42,861 nucleotides of DNA, taken from DATAAZ01 sp036259875. Lineage in GTDB: Bacteria > Actinomycetota > Thermoleophilia > Gaiellales > Gaiellaceae. Below are positions 7,734 through 16,038 of this stretch, piece by piece (position 1 is the first letter of the stretch; each line of letters begins with the position of its first letter). The notes beneath the pieces were generated by a model that saw nothing but the letters and a program-made list of their open reading frames with translations, ran no database searches and was not told where the DNA came from. The stretch spans positions 1-42,861 of the forward strand of contig DATAAZ010000013.1 of assembly GCA_036259875.1 (NCBI GenBank), given 5' to 3'. The translations under genes were made by a program, and so were the position numbers.

Positions 7734-9581
7734 TTAGAGCGCGTCGAGCGGGCGCCCGTTCAGCGGCTCGAGCTCGAAGAGCAGTTGGCCGTACTCGACG
7801 GGCTCCGCGTTCTCGACGCAGATCCGGCGAACGAGCGCCTCACGCTCCGCCTTCACCTCGTTCATGAGCTTCATCGCCTCCAGGATGCAGAGTGTCTGCC
7901 CCGCCTCGACCGCGTCGCCCTCCTCGACGAACGGCGGCGCACCCGGCGAGGGCGCACGGTAGAACGTCCCGACCATCGGCGACTCGACGCGGATCGTCTC
8001 GTCCGCGGGTGGCGGAAGCGGCGGCTCGGCGACGGCTACGTCCTCGGGTGCGGGGATGACGGGCCCCGGCGATGCGGCCGCGGCGGCGGGAGCTCCGACG
8101 GCACCGGCCTCGGAGCGGCGGACGGTGACCCGCCACTCGCCCTCCTCGATCGTGAGCTCGCCGATCCCCGATTCCTGGACGACGCGGATGAGATCCCGCA
8201 GCCGCTCGGATTCGCTCCGCTCGAGCCCCGCGGCGTCGCGCTCGTCGCGTCGGCCTCTGTTCCGGATCGCCCGCAAGAGCGCTTCCGCCTCCTCGCCGAA
8301 CAGCGCGAGTAGGAGCAACTCCTCCTCGCTTGCGGCGAGGCCCGCGGCCGCGCCGCGCAGCTCGTCGAGCGCCTTCGGGTGCTCGTTCCAGCGCGCGGCC
8401 GCGCTTCCGTCGCCGCCGCCCAGGAGCTCGACGCTGCGGCGGACGACGGGGTCGACGTCGCCGGGCGGCGACCCGTAGCGCCCATCGATCAGGTCGCGAA
8501 GCTCGTCGACGACGATCTGCCAGCGTTGGGCAGAGAGGACGTGGATCAGCGCCTGCGAGGCGAGCACCTGCCCGATCGGCGAGGCGAGCGGCGGCCAGCC
8601 GGCCTCCGCCCGGATCGCGGTCAGCTCCTCGAGCACGGCGTCCAGCCGGTCGGCGGATCCTTGCCGACGGAGGTTCGCGTCGACCTCCGCCACGAGCCCC
8701 GCGGGCAGCCGGTGCTCGGCGGCCCTCACGGCGACTCGCGGCGAGAGCGGCGTCACCGGCTCCTCCCCGAGCGCCTCGTCGACGAGCTCGCTCGCCTCCC
8801 AGAGCTTGTCGAGATCGACGCCCGTGTCGAGCCCGATGCCCACGAGCGCCTGCGAGAGCGCCTCGGCCGAGACGCGGTGGAGCGAGATCGCGACGGGGTA
8901 GATGGCGCAGGCGATTCGGTCGGCGCCCCCCCGAGCTGCCTCGATCGACGCCGCGAGTGCCGCGCCGCCCGCGCCTTGCGCGTGGAGGCCGACGGGAAGC
9001 CCACTTGCCTCGCCGACCCGCTCGACGAGCCCCCGCGCCTGCGCCGGCGCGAGCGAGCCGGCCGGGTCGTGGATCAAGACGCGCGCGGCGCCGAGCTCGG
9101 CGAGATAGTGGGCGCGCTCGAGCAGGACGGCCGTCTCGCCCGCCGGACCGGGGCTCTGGACGAGTCCGACGGCGAGCTCCTTCTCGCACGCGTGGATCGC
9201 CTCCGCCGCCTCACGGAGGTTCGTGAGGTCGTTCAGCGGGTCGTGGAGCCGGAAGACATCGATCCCGTTGTCGGCGGCGCTTCGAACGAAGCGGCGCACG
9301 AGGTCGCGAGAGAGCGGCCGCGAGCCGACGAGGAAGCGCCCGCGAAGCGCCATGCCGAGCGGCGTCGAGGAGCGGTCGCGAAGGGCCCGGATCCGCTCCC
9401 AGGGGCTTTCGACCCCTCGCCGTACGGCCGCGTCGAAGCACCCGCCGCCCGATACCTCGAGCGCTGCGAACCCGGCCGCGTCCAGGCGCTCGGCGACCTC
9501 GAGGAGCCGGGCGGTCGGGACGCGCGCCGCGAGCGGCTCCTGCGAGAGGAGTCGGATCGTCGTGTCGACGAGCGCGGCCAC
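7734..9581 (-). CDS. carboxyltransferase-like barrel (catalytic residues lost) fused to AccB-type biotin carboxyl carrier protein
   Basis: A 615-residue fusion. Residues 1 to about 440 follow the oxaloacetate decarboxylase alpha / pyruvate carboxylase carboxyltransferase domain along its whole length (DTTIR..., ALEVSGGG.FDAA, PWERIRALR, NGIDVFR.HDPLNDL, C-terminal helical part with ALF..A). The family active-site signatures are altered. RDAHQ is RLLSQ (Leu11, Ser13), the carbamylated lysine of IKDMAG is His171 in IHDPAG, and the HxH metal pair is His200-Ala-Gln202. Residues about 457-490 resemble the AccB N-terminus (LIRVVQESGIGELTIEEGEW). After an Ala/Pro linker, residues about 528-605 form a biotinyl domain with the AccB thumb (SPMVGTFYRAPSPG) and EAMKLMNE, biotin site Lys571. 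The GTG start shares one base with the efp stop. Likely the AccB partner of AccC; the barrel is predicted inactive. Confidence 0.9.
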   Translation of the reverse strand: MAALVDTTIRLLSQEPLAARVPTARLLEVAERLDAAGFAALEVSGGGCFDAAVRRGVESPWERIRALRDRSSTPLGMALRGRFLVGSRPLSRDLVRRFVRSAADNGIDVFRLHDPLNDLTNLREAAEAIHACEKELAVGLVQSPGPAGETAVLLERAHYLAELGAARVLIHDPAGSLAPAQARGLVERVGEASGLPVGLHAQGAGGAALAASIEAARGGADRIACAIYPVAISLHRVSAEALSQALVGIGLDTGVDLDKLWEASELVDEALGEEPVTPLSPRVAVRAAEHRLPAGLVAEVDANLRRQGSADRLDAVLEELTAIRAEAGWPPLASPIGQVLASQALIHVLSAQRWQIVVDELRDLIDGRYGSPPGDVDPVVRRSVELLGGGDGSAAARWNEHPKALDELRGAAAGLAASEEELLLLALFGEEAEALLRAIRNRGRRDERDAAGLERSESERLRDLIRVVQESGIGELTIEEGEWRVTVRRSEAGAVGAPAAAAASPGPVIPAPEDVAVAEPPLPPPADETIRVESPMVGTFYRAPSPGAPPFVEEGDAVEAGQTLCILEAMKLMNEVKAEREALVRRICVENAEPVEYGQLLFELEPLNGRPLDAL

Positions 9582-10147
9582 TAGGCGCGCGAGATGTAGC
9601 GGCGCTCGCGCGTGTCGACTTTCACGCGGTCGCCCGCGTTCACGAAGAGCGGAACCTGGACAACGGCGCCCGTCTCGAGCCTGGCGGGCTTCGTCACGTT
9701 CGAGACGGTGTCGCCGCGGACGCCCGGCTCCGTGTCCGTGACGGCAAGCTCGACGGAGGCGGGAAGCTGGAGCCCGGCCGGACGGCCGTCCACCGTCAGG
9801 AGAAGGACGGACGCGGACGGTTGGAGGAACTCGAGGTCGTCCTTGACAAGCTCGCGCGGAAGCGAGAGCTGTTCGTAGGTCCCTTCGTCCATGAAGACCA
9901 CGTCGTCGCCCGCGTCGTAGAGGTACTGCACGCTCTTCGTCTCCGTGTGGACGCGAGGCATCTTCTCGCCGGCGCGAAACGTCCTGTCGACGACGGCCCC
10001 CGTGTCGAGTCCCTTGAGCCGTGTCCGGACGAAGGCACCGCCCTTCCCCGGCTTTACGTGCTGGAACTCGACGATGCGCCAGACGTGGCCGTCGAGCTCG
10101 ACGTGCATCCCGTTTTTGAACTGGTTCGTCGAGACGACCTCGGCCAC
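9581..10147 (-). CDS. efp: translation elongation factor P
   Basis: EF-P relieves ribosome stalling at polyproline stretches. The 188-residue protein has the three-domain EF-P layout: a KOW-like N-terminal domain with NQFKNGMHVELDG and the loop VKPGKGGAFVR, whose tip lysine is about residue 35, then two OB domains ending RVKVDTRERRYISR. Length matches the family. The tip lysine is present. No EpmA/YmfI-type modification gene is seen nearby, as is usual in actinobacteria. The GTG at 10145-10147 is chosen as the family start, and TACACT lies 8 nt upstream (leaderless pattern). It overlaps the carrier fusion by one base (TAGTG). Proline-rich proteins in this window, such as that at 23624-24769, are plausible clients (inference). 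Confidence 0.95.
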   Translation of the reverse strand: MAEVVSTNQFKNGMHVELDGHVWRIVEFQHVKPGKGGAFVRTRLKGLDTGAVVDRTFRAGEKMPRVHTETKSVQYLYDAGDDVVFMDEGTYEQLSLPRELVKDDLEFLQPSASVLLLTVDGRPAGLQLPASVELAVTDTEPGVRGDTVSNVTKPARLETGAVVQVPLFVNAGDRVKVDTRERRYISRA

Positions 10148-10155
10148 GGGGTGAG

Positions 10156-10161
10156 AGTGTA
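10156..10161 (-). promoter_or_regulatory. -10 box of efp (TACACT)
   Basis: TACACT on the minus strand, 8 nt before the efp GTG. No ribosome binding site lies between. Leaderless-type spacing. Confidence 0.45.
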
Positions 10162-10252
10162 GAGCCGTTCGAGAAGCCTCAGCGGCGCGCGCCACGGCCC
10201 CAACCACGAGACGACCCTTCCGGCGCCCGATCGCCCGCGTGCAGACGGTCGC

Positions 10253-11317
10253 CTATGCGAGCATCGCGAGCCGCTTCGACAGCGGGGTCAGGACCTCCGG
10301 GCCGCCGTCCGCGACGATCACGAGATCCTCGATTCGGATGCCGCCCGCTCCCGGCACGTAGACGCCCGGCTCGATGGTGACGACGTTGCCGGCCGCGAGC
10401 GTCGCATCGGACGTGTCGGCGAGCCGGGGCAGCTCGTGAACCTCGAGCCCGACCCCGTGACCGAGGCCGTGAACGACGGCGTGGCCCTCGGCCGCGATCC
10501 GCCGGCGGGCGATCGCGTCGACCGCCTTTGCCGAGGCGCCGGGCGCGACAGCGGCGAGCGCCTCGGCCTGCGCCTCGCGGCACAGCTCGTACGCGCGCTC
10601 GAGCTCCGACGGAAGCGCTCCGCCGCTCGCGAACGTCCGTGTGCAGTCCGAGCAGTAGCCGCCCAGCTTGGCGCCGAGGTCGACGATGACGGTCCCCGCG
10701 CCGATCTCCGCGGAGCCCGCGTGGTGGTGCGGGCGAGCAGCGTTCGGCCCGGCGGCGACGATCACGGGGAACGCGGGCTCGTCGGCACCCGCGTCGTGGA
10801 GCGCCTGCGCGAGGCGCCAAGCGAGCTCGGCCTCGGTCGCGCCTGCGACCTGCTCCCCGGCGAGGCGCTCGAACACGGCCTGCGTGACGCGCGCTGCACG
10901 CCGGATCGCCTCCAGCTCGGTCTCATCCTTCACCGCACGAAGCTCCTCGACGACGCGCGCCGCCGGGCGGAGCTCGACGCCGCCGGCCGCGAGGGCCTCG
11001 TACGCCATAAACGTCACGTGCGCGGCCTCGAAGGCGACCGGCGGCTCGGCGAGCTCTGCGAGCCGCGCTCCGAGGAACGGGAGGAGCTCGCGCGCCGATT
11101 CGATCACTTCCACGCCCCCGACGTCCCGCGCCGCCTCGAGGTAGCGGCCGTCCGTCACGAGGAGGACGCGGTCGGCCCCGACGAGGAGCGCCGCGTTCGA
11201 GCTCTCGAACCCGCTCAGGTAGCGGACGTTGACCGGGTCCGTGACGAGAAAGGTCGCGGCGCCGAGCGTCTCGAGCGCGGCGCGCACGCGCCCGAGCCGC
11301 GCCTGCTCCGCCGTCAC
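10253..11317 (-). CDS. M24B family Xaa-Pro aminopeptidase/dipeptidase
   Basis: A pita-bread metallopeptidase that removes or splits residues next to proline. The 354-residue cytoplasmic protein has a creatinase-like N-terminal domain (about 1-130, with NVRYLSGFESSNA and VTDGRYLEAA) and a catalytic domain that keeps all five metal ligands. These are the two Asp residues in VDLGAKLGGYCSDCTRTF, the His in HGLGHGVGLEVHE, and the Glu residues in IEPGVYVPGAGGIRIED. The GTG start at 11315-11317 overlaps the aroQ stop (GTGA). The slot beside efp and aroQ is that of pepQ in mycobacteria. Aminopeptidase P versus prolidase activity cannot be told from sequence. Confidence 0.93.
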   Translation of the reverse strand: MTAEQARLGRVRAALETLGAATFLVTDPVNVRYLSGFESSNAALLVGADRVLLVTDGRYLEAARDVGGVEVIESARELLPFLGARLAELAEPPVAFEAAHVTFMAYEALAAGGVELRPAARVVEELRAVKDETELEAIRRAARVTQAVFERLAGEQVAGATEAELAWRLAQALHDAGADEPAFPVIVAAGPNAARPHHHAGSAEIGAGTVIVDLGAKLGGYCSDCTRTFASGGALPSELERAYELCREAQAEALAAVAPGASAKAVDAIARRRIAAEGHAVVHGLGHGVGLEVHELPRLADTSDATLAAGNVVTIEPGVYVPGAGGIRIEDLVIVADGGPEVLTPLSKRLAMLA

Positions 11318-11742
11318 GCCTGCTCGGCGAGGTGGACGAGCGCCTCGCGGTAGCCCTCGGGTCCCTTCCCGATCACGCGCGCGGCGACGAGGTCCTCGAT
11401 GACCGAGTGCCGGCGCCACTCCTCACGCTTCGCGACGTCGGAGAGGTGGACCTCGACGACCGGAACGGTGAAGAGCTCGACGGCGTCTCGGATCGCGTAG
11501 CTGTAGTGCGACCAGGCGCCCGGGTTCAGGATCACGCCGGCCGCCCAGCGCCGTGTCTCGTGGCACCAGTCGACGTACACGCCCTCGTGGTTCGTCTGCA
11601 TGCAGCGCACCTGGAGACCGAGCTCCCGCCCCCACCGGTAGATCCGGTTCTCGAGCTCGTTCAGCGTGAGGCCGCCGTAGACGGCCGGATCGCGGTCGGC
11701 CAGTGCGTTCAGGTTCACCCCGTTCAGGACGGCGACCTGCAC
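11314..11742 (-). CDS. aroQ: type II 3-dehydroquinate dehydratase
   Basis: Third step of the shikimate pathway: 3-dehydroquinate to 3-dehydroshikimate. The 142-residue dodecamer-type enzyme has the family marks NGVNLN (usually NGPNLN), the R-D-P-x-x-Y-G segment with catalytic Tyr22, QTNHEG, ILNPGAWSHYS with the catalytic His, VEVHLSD, and the REEWRRHS end. The GTG at 11740-11742 is the family start. A TAGACT box ends 7 nt upstream, so the message is probably leaderless. The following peptidase gene overlaps it by 4 nt. It is transcribed in the same direction as, and downstream of, aroKB, aroC and aroE. Confidence 0.95.
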   Translation of the reverse strand: MQVAVLNGVNLNALADRDPAVYGGLTLNELENRIYRWGRELGLQVRCMQTNHEGVYVDWCHETRRWAAGVILNPGAWSHYSYAIRDAVELFTVPVVEVHLSDVAKREEWRRHSVIEDLVAARVIGKGPEGYREALVHLAEQA

Positions 11743-11749
11743 GGCGCCG

Positions 11750-11755
11750 AGTCTA
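11750..11755 (-). promoter_or_regulatory. -10 box of aroQ (TAGACT)
   Basis: TAGACT on the minus strand, 7 nt before the aroQ GTG. Its first three bases are also the stop codon of the small frame at 11753-11869, the same arrangement seen at the 6S RNA promoter. Confidence 0.5.
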
Positions 11756-11869
11756 GTGCGCCATCGGGCAATCGCCCTCTTGCCAAGGCGGCCAGTCTTT
11801 GCCTGCGGAAGCTGCGGCCTCGGGCTTGGTGCTCGCGACCCGGGAATCCAGCAGCATCTCGACGGGCAC
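11753..11869 (-). CDS. possible 38-residue peptide coupled to aroKB
   Basis: A small frame whose GTG start (11867-11869) shares one base with the TAG stop of aroKB (TAGTG), the same coupling used between efp and the carrier fusion. It encodes 38 residues beginning MPVEMLLDSR and ending in a Trp/Cys-containing tail (WPPWQEGDCPMAH). It fills nearly all of the space between aroKB and aroQ. Codon use is less GC-biased at third positions than in neighbours (GCA, GCT, AAA, CCT, CAA), which argues against a standard gene. I recognise no family. It is listed because of its exact placement, at low confidence. Confidence 0.3.
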   Translation of the reverse strand: MPVEMLLDSRVASTKPEAAASAGKDWPPWQEGDCPMAH

Positions 11870-13284
11870 TACTCGCGGATCAGCTCGTCGAGCGCCGCGC
11901 GAACGTCGGCGTCCGGGAGTTCGACGCCGTACTCCGGCTCGCCCGGCGCGCGAAGGAGAACCAGGCGCGCCTTGCCGCGCGCGGCCTTCTTGTCCCGTCG
12001 GAGGGCCGCCCAGGCGCGCTGGCGGTCTACCCGAACCGGTTCGGGGTGGAGGAGCTCGTCGACGACGTCGGTCGGCTGTCCGGAGAGGCGGAGTGAGGCG
12101 AGGAGGCCGAGCGCGACCGCGTCGCCGTGCGACACGGTGTACCCGGACGCGGCTTCGAGCGCGTGGGCGAACGTGTGCCCGAGGTTCAGGATCGCGCGCC
12201 GTCCCCGCTCGAACGGGTCGGAGAGAACGACGGCGCACTTGAACGCGGCACAGGCGCGGACCATCTCGGGCTCGGGGAGGTCCCAGAGCGGTCGTGCGGC
12301 CAGCAGCCCGGTCTTCACGACCTCGGCCATTCCGTTTCGGCGCTCGTCCTCGGGAAGCGTCGCGAGGACGTGCGGATCGATCGCGACGCGCGCCGGAACG
12401 TGAAACGCGCCGACGAGGTTCTTGCCCTCGGGGAGGTCGATTCCCGTCTTTCCGCCGATCGCCGCGTCGACCTGGCCGACGAGCGTCGTCGGGACGGCGG
12501 CCCACCGAACTCCGCGGAGGTAGGTCGCCGCGACGAAGCCGGCGGCGTCGGTCGTGGTGCCGCCTCCCAGTGCGACGAGGAGATCGTCGCGTCCGATGCG
12601 GAGCTCTCGCCAGAGGCGCTCGGCGACCCCGGCCGTCTTGGCTCGCTCGCCGCGCGGCACCGAGTGCAGCGAGAAGCGGTCGTCGACGCCTGGACGGTGG
12701 ATCTCGAGCACGTGCTCGTCCGCAACGAGCGCGACCGACTCCTCGCTCCGGAAGACGTCGCTCAGCTCCTCGACGGCGCGCGGCCGCAGCTCGACGAGGA
12801 GGGCGGCGAGGAGGATCCCCTCGAAGTCCGCGGCCACCGCGTCCGCGGCCTCGCGGTAGATCGGTTGGCGCGCCTCGTGGAGCTGTCGAAAGGCGTCCTC
12901 GCTCTGCGCGAGCGGGCGGTCGCTCGCGCGGACGCGCCGCCACGCCTCGTCGACCGCGACCGAAAGGAGGATCGTGAACGCGGTCTCGCGGAGCGCACGA
13001 CGCGTGGCGTCGGAACCGAGCGCGCCGCCGCCGAGCGCGACGACGCGCGGCTCGCGCGCGCCGAGCGCTCGCACGGCGACCTGCTCTTCGACACGCCGGA
13101 AGCCCGGCTCCCCCGCCTCGAAGAGATCCGGAATCGGCCCGTGGCGGGCGACGATCTCCTCGTCGACGTCGACGAACGGGCGGTCGGTCACGCGCGCGAC
13201 CTCGCGGCCGGTCGTGGTCTTCCCAGCGCCCATGAACCCGATGAGCGCGATGTGCTTGCCGAGCGCGCCTACCTCGGAGACCAC
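11869..13284 (-). CDS. aroKB: fused shikimate kinase - 3-dehydroquinate synthase
   Basis: A 471-residue two-enzyme protein. Residues about 1-165 are shikimate kinase: Walker A GFMGAGKTTTG, substrate aspartate in FVDVDEEIV, GGGAL, and the lid arginine in RPLAQ. The rest is dehydroquinate synthase with GGGTTTDAAGFVAATYLRGV, PTTLVGQVDAAIGGKTGIDLPEGKNLVGAF, the metal-binding NLGHTFAHALE and HGDAVALG. Fusions of this order are known, for example in Thermotoga. The GTG at 13282-13284 is chosen because it retains the first beta strand (KHIALIGF). It lies inside the aroC 3' end (16-bp overlap), where no alternative upstream start is supported. It acts between aroC and aroQ in one minus-strand block. 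Confidence 0.95.
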   Translation of the reverse strand: MVSEVGALGKHIALIGFMGAGKTTTGREVARVTDRPFVDVDEEIVARHGPIPDLFEAGEPGFRRVEEQVAVRALGAREPRVVALGGGALGSDATRRALRETAFTILLSVAVDEAWRRVRASDRPLAQSEDAFRQLHEARQPIYREAADAVAADFEGILLAALLVELRPRAVEELSDVFRSEESVALVADEHVLEIHRPGVDDRFSLHSVPRGERAKTAGVAERLWRELRIGRDDLLVALGGGTTTDAAGFVAATYLRGVRWAAVPTTLVGQVDAAIGGKTGIDLPEGKNLVGAFHVPARVAIDPHVLATLPEDERRNGMAEVVKTGLLAARPLWDLPEPEMVRACAAFKCAVVLSDPFERGRRAILNLGHTFAHALEAASGYTVSHGDAVALGLLASLRLSGQPTDVVDELLHPEPVRVDRQRAWAALRRDKKAARGKARLVLLRAPGEPEYGVELPDADVRAALDELIRE

Positions 13285-14348
13285 GGGATGCGCTCGAGGT
13301 AGGCGCGGTGCGCGGCGACGAAGTCCACGAGCGCGTCGCCGCCGAACTTCTCGCGCGCCGCGCGGGCAAGCTCGAACCCGACCGACGCCTCGGCGACGAC
13401 GGCGAGCGCCTCGACGGCGGCGACGTCTGACCGCTCCACGAGTGCCTCGCCGGGCGCCCCGGTCTCGAGGTCGGCCGACCGCAGCGGGCGCATGAGCGTC
13501 GGGAGCGGCTTCATGGCCGCGCGTACGACGACCTCCTCGCCGTTCGAGACCCCGGCTTCGATTCCGCCCGCCCGGTTCGTCTCGCGGTAGTACCCCTCCG
13601 CATCGCGGAAGATCTCGTCGTGCGCCTCGCTGCCCCGAAGGCGCGCGAGCGCGAAACCCTCCCCCACCTCGACGCCCTTCACCGCCTGGGTTGCCATCAG
13701 CGTCGCCGCCAGCCGCCCGTCCAGGCGTTCCTCCTTCGTCGCGTACGAGCCGAGCCCGGGCGGGACGCCGCGAGCGCGAACCTCCACGGCCCCGCCCACG
13801 GTGTCCCGCTCGGCCCGGGCTTCGTCGATCTGCCGCTCGAGCGCTGCCGTCACCACCCGGCCCTCGACGGCGATGCCGATCTCGCCGAGGAGCGCCTTCG
13901 CGACGGCGCCCGCGGCGACGATCGCGGCCGTGTGCCGCGCGCTCGCGCGCTCGAGCGCGTCGCGGACGTCGGCGAGCCCGAACTTGAGCGCGCCCGCGAG
14001 GTCGGCGTGTCCCGGCCGCGGAAGCGTCACGGGCTCCTTCCCCTTCCCGGCCGGCTCGCCTTGCGGAGGCCACGGGCTCATCCCCCACGCCCAGTTCGCA
14101 TGGTCGGCGTTTCGAACGACGAGCGCGAGCGGTGTCCCGAGCGTCCGCCCGTGCCGCAGACCGGCGAGGACCTCGACGCGATCCTCTTCCATCCGCTGGC
14201 GCGGGCTTCGTCCGTAGCCAGCCTGGCGGCGGCGGAGATCCGCGTCGAGGGCATCGCGCTCGAGCACCAGGCCGGCGGGCAACCCCGAGACGACGGCGAC
14301 GAGTGCAGGCCCGTGCGACTCGCCGGCGGTCGTCAGCGTGAGCGTCAC
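13269..14348 (-). CDS. aroC: chorismate synthase
   Basis: Last common step of aromatic synthesis: EPSP to chorismate using reduced FMN. The 359-residue protein shows the chorismate synthase signatures GESHGPAL near the start, RRQAGYGRSPRQRMEEDRVE, the RPGHADL segment, RASARHTAA, and GGIEAGVSNGE. Catalytic histidines in GESHG and RHTAA are present. The GTG at 14346-14348 overlaps the aroE stop (GTGA) and is the family start. EPSP synthase (aroA) is not in the window. Confidence 0.97.
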   Translation of the reverse strand: MTLTLTTAGESHGPALVAVVSGLPAGLVLERDALDADLRRRQAGYGRSPRQRMEEDRVEVLAGLRHGRTLGTPLALVVRNADHANWAWGMSPWPPQGEPAGKGKEPVTLPRPGHADLAGALKFGLADVRDALERASARHTAAIVAAGAVAKALLGEIGIAVEGRVVTAALERQIDEARAERDTVGGAVEVRARGVPPGLGSYATKEERLDGRLAATLMATQAVKGVEVGEGFALARLRGSEAHDEIFRDAEGYYRETNRAGGIEAGVSNGEEVVVRAAMKPLPTLMRPLRSADLETGAPGEALVERSDVAAVEALAVVAEASVGFELARAAREKFGGDALVDFVAAHRAYLERIPWSPR

Positions 14349-15151
14349 GGCGCAGAGGGTAGTGCGGCCCGCATCACGGCCCGAGGAGCGGGCACGCCCG
14401 TCCAGCGTTCGAACGACGCCGCGCCCTGGCGCATCAGGATCTCGAGGCCGTCGACGACGAGCGCGCACGCGGCTTCGCGTGCCGCGGCGACGAGCGCGGT
14501 CGGCTCGCCGTCGGAGCGGTACGCGAGATCGACCACGCGCTGGTGAGCCTGGACGGGGACGAGCGTTCGGTCCCAGACGGGCGTCGCGTTGACGACGATG
14601 TCCGCGGCGGCGGCCGGCGGCCAGGTCTCGTCGACGGCGACGGCGGGTCCGGGGAAGAGTGCGCGCAGCCGCGCGGCGAGCGCCGCGGCGGCGTCGGGCC
14701 TCCGCGAGGCGACGACGAGCCTCGCCGCGCCCGCGTCGGCGAGCGCCGTCGCGACCGCCTGAGCGGCTCCACCCGCGCCGAGGAGGAGGACGGCCGCGCC
14801 CGACGCGTCGACGGCTTCCGTGACCGCAACCCCGTCGGTCGACGACCCGGCGAGTCGCCCGTCTCGGACGACGATCGTGTTCAGGGAGCCGGCCCGCTCG
14901 GCGAACTCGTCAAGCTCGTCGCAGTACGCGACGGCGGTGGTCTTGTGCGGAACCGTCACGTTCGCGCCGGCGAAGCCGAGGGCGGCGAGGCCGGTCAGCG
15001 CCGCCTCGAGCGCGGCCGCTTCGACGGGAAGCGGCACGTACGCCCAGTCGAGCCCGCGCGCCGCGAACGCGGCGTTCTGCATACGCGGCGAGAGCGAGCG
15101 CGAGACCGGGTTCCCGACGAGGCCGACGAGCCGGGTCGCCCCGGTCAGCAT
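14345..15151 (-). CDS. aroE: shikimate dehydrogenase
   Basis: NADP-dependent reduction of 3-dehydroshikimate. The 268-residue protein has the substrate domain motifs NPVSRSLSPRMQNAAF and NVTVPHKTTA with the catalytic lysine. SLNTIV and a STDG motif follow (usually NTDG, so one conserved Asn is Ser here). The Rossmann loop LLLGAGGAAQAVA and NATPVW come next. The ATG start at 15149-15151 overlaps mltG by 7 bp. Its length is normal. The Asn-to-Ser change is a mild departure and does not by itself suggest loss of function. Confidence 0.94.
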   Translation of the reverse strand: MLTGATRLVGLVGNPVSRSLSPRMQNAAFAARGLDWAYVPLPVEAAALEAALTGLAALGFAGANVTVPHKTTAVAYCDELDEFAERAGSLNTIVVRDGRLAGSSTDGVAVTEAVDASGAAVLLLGAGGAAQAVATALADAGAARLVVASRRPDAAAALAARLRALFPGPAVAVDETWPPAAAADIVVNATPVWDRTLVPVQAHQRVVDLAYRSDGEPTALVAAAREAACALVVDGLEILMRQGAASFERWTGVPAPRAVMRAALPSAP

Positions 15152-16038
15152 CGAGGCCCGGCAACTCGGGCGAGGAACTCCTGCTCGCTCGCGGTGAAGA
15201 AATGGCTCTTGCAGTCCGCCTTGCGGACGAAGAAGAGGTAGTCGACGTCCGCGGGGTGCGCGGCGGCCTGCATCGCCGCAAGGCCCGGATTCGTAATCGG
15301 CGTCGGCGGAAGGCCGGCGTGGATGCGCGTGTTGTAGGGGTTCGGATCGGCGAGCTGGCTCTGCCGAAGCGCCTCCGTCGGGGGAACGCCGAGCCCGTAG
15401 CGGATCGTCGCGTCGATTCCGAGCGGCATGCCGAGCCGGAGCCGGTTGTAGATGACCGCTGCGACGAGCGGACGCTCCCGCGGAACGAGCACCTCCTCCT
15501 CCACCATCGAGGCGATGATGAGGACGTCGTACGGCGTGAGGTTCTTCGAGCGGGCGAACCGGAGGTCCACCTCGTCCCAGGCGGCCGCGAACGCGTCGAG
15601 TTGCTGATGGACGAGCGCGCGCGACGTCGTGTCCTCCGTGAACTCGTACGTCGCCGGGAAGAGGAACCCCTCGAGGTGGGGGAGCTGGCGGGCGAAGCCG
15701 TCGGGCAGCGGGCCGCGCCGTGTCGCTTGCAAGTACGCCTGCGGCCGGAGCGCCGGGGCAATCTTCCGCTTGCGCTTCGCAATCTGGTTCACCTCGGCGA
15801 CTCGCCGCGCCATCTCCTCCCGCGTGAACCCCTCCGGGAAGACGATGCGCAGGACGGGCTTCGCCGGCGCGGTCGTGGCCGGCGGCGGAGGGGGCGGCGC
15901 CGCCTCGCCGCCACCGACGCTGCGGACGAGCCCCCAGCCGATTCCGGCGAGCGCACCGGCGGCGATCAGGACTCCGACGAGCGCGGGCAGCACCCCGCGT
16001 CGTGGCCCGTGCCTCACGTACGGTGGGCGGTCAGCCAT
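15145..16038 (-). CDS. mltG: endolytic transglycosylase MltG (YceG-like)
   Basis: Membrane-anchored lytic transglycosylase that cuts nascent peptidoglycan strands. The 297-residue protein has a short basic cytoplasmic N-terminus, one membrane helix (about 16-37), a proline-rich linker (PPPPPP), a small LysM-like region starting at VLRIVFPEGFTREEMA, and the YceG domain. That domain has HLEGFLFPATYEF, the catalytic Glu in IIASMVEEEV, and AVIYNRLRLGMPLGIDATIRYG. The closing part with YNTRIHAGLPPTPITNPG is typical. The ATG at 16036-16038 lies inside ruvX (25-bp overlap). The mltG-ruvX-alaS order is conserved in actinobacteria. Confidence 0.95.
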   Translation of the reverse strand: MADRPPYVRHGPRRGVLPALVGVLIAAGALAGIGWGLVRSVGGGEAAPPPPPPATTAPAKPVLRIVFPEGFTREEMARRVAEVNQIAKRKRKIAPALRPQAYLQATRRGPLPDGFARQLPHLEGFLFPATYEFTEDTTSRALVHQQLDAFAAAWDEVDLRFARSKNLTPYDVLIIASMVEEEVLVPRERPLVAAVIYNRLRLGMPLGIDATIRYGLGVPPTEALRQSQLADPNPYNTRIHAGLPPTPITNPGLAAMQAAAHPADVDYLFFVRKADCKSHFFTASEQEFLARVAGPRC

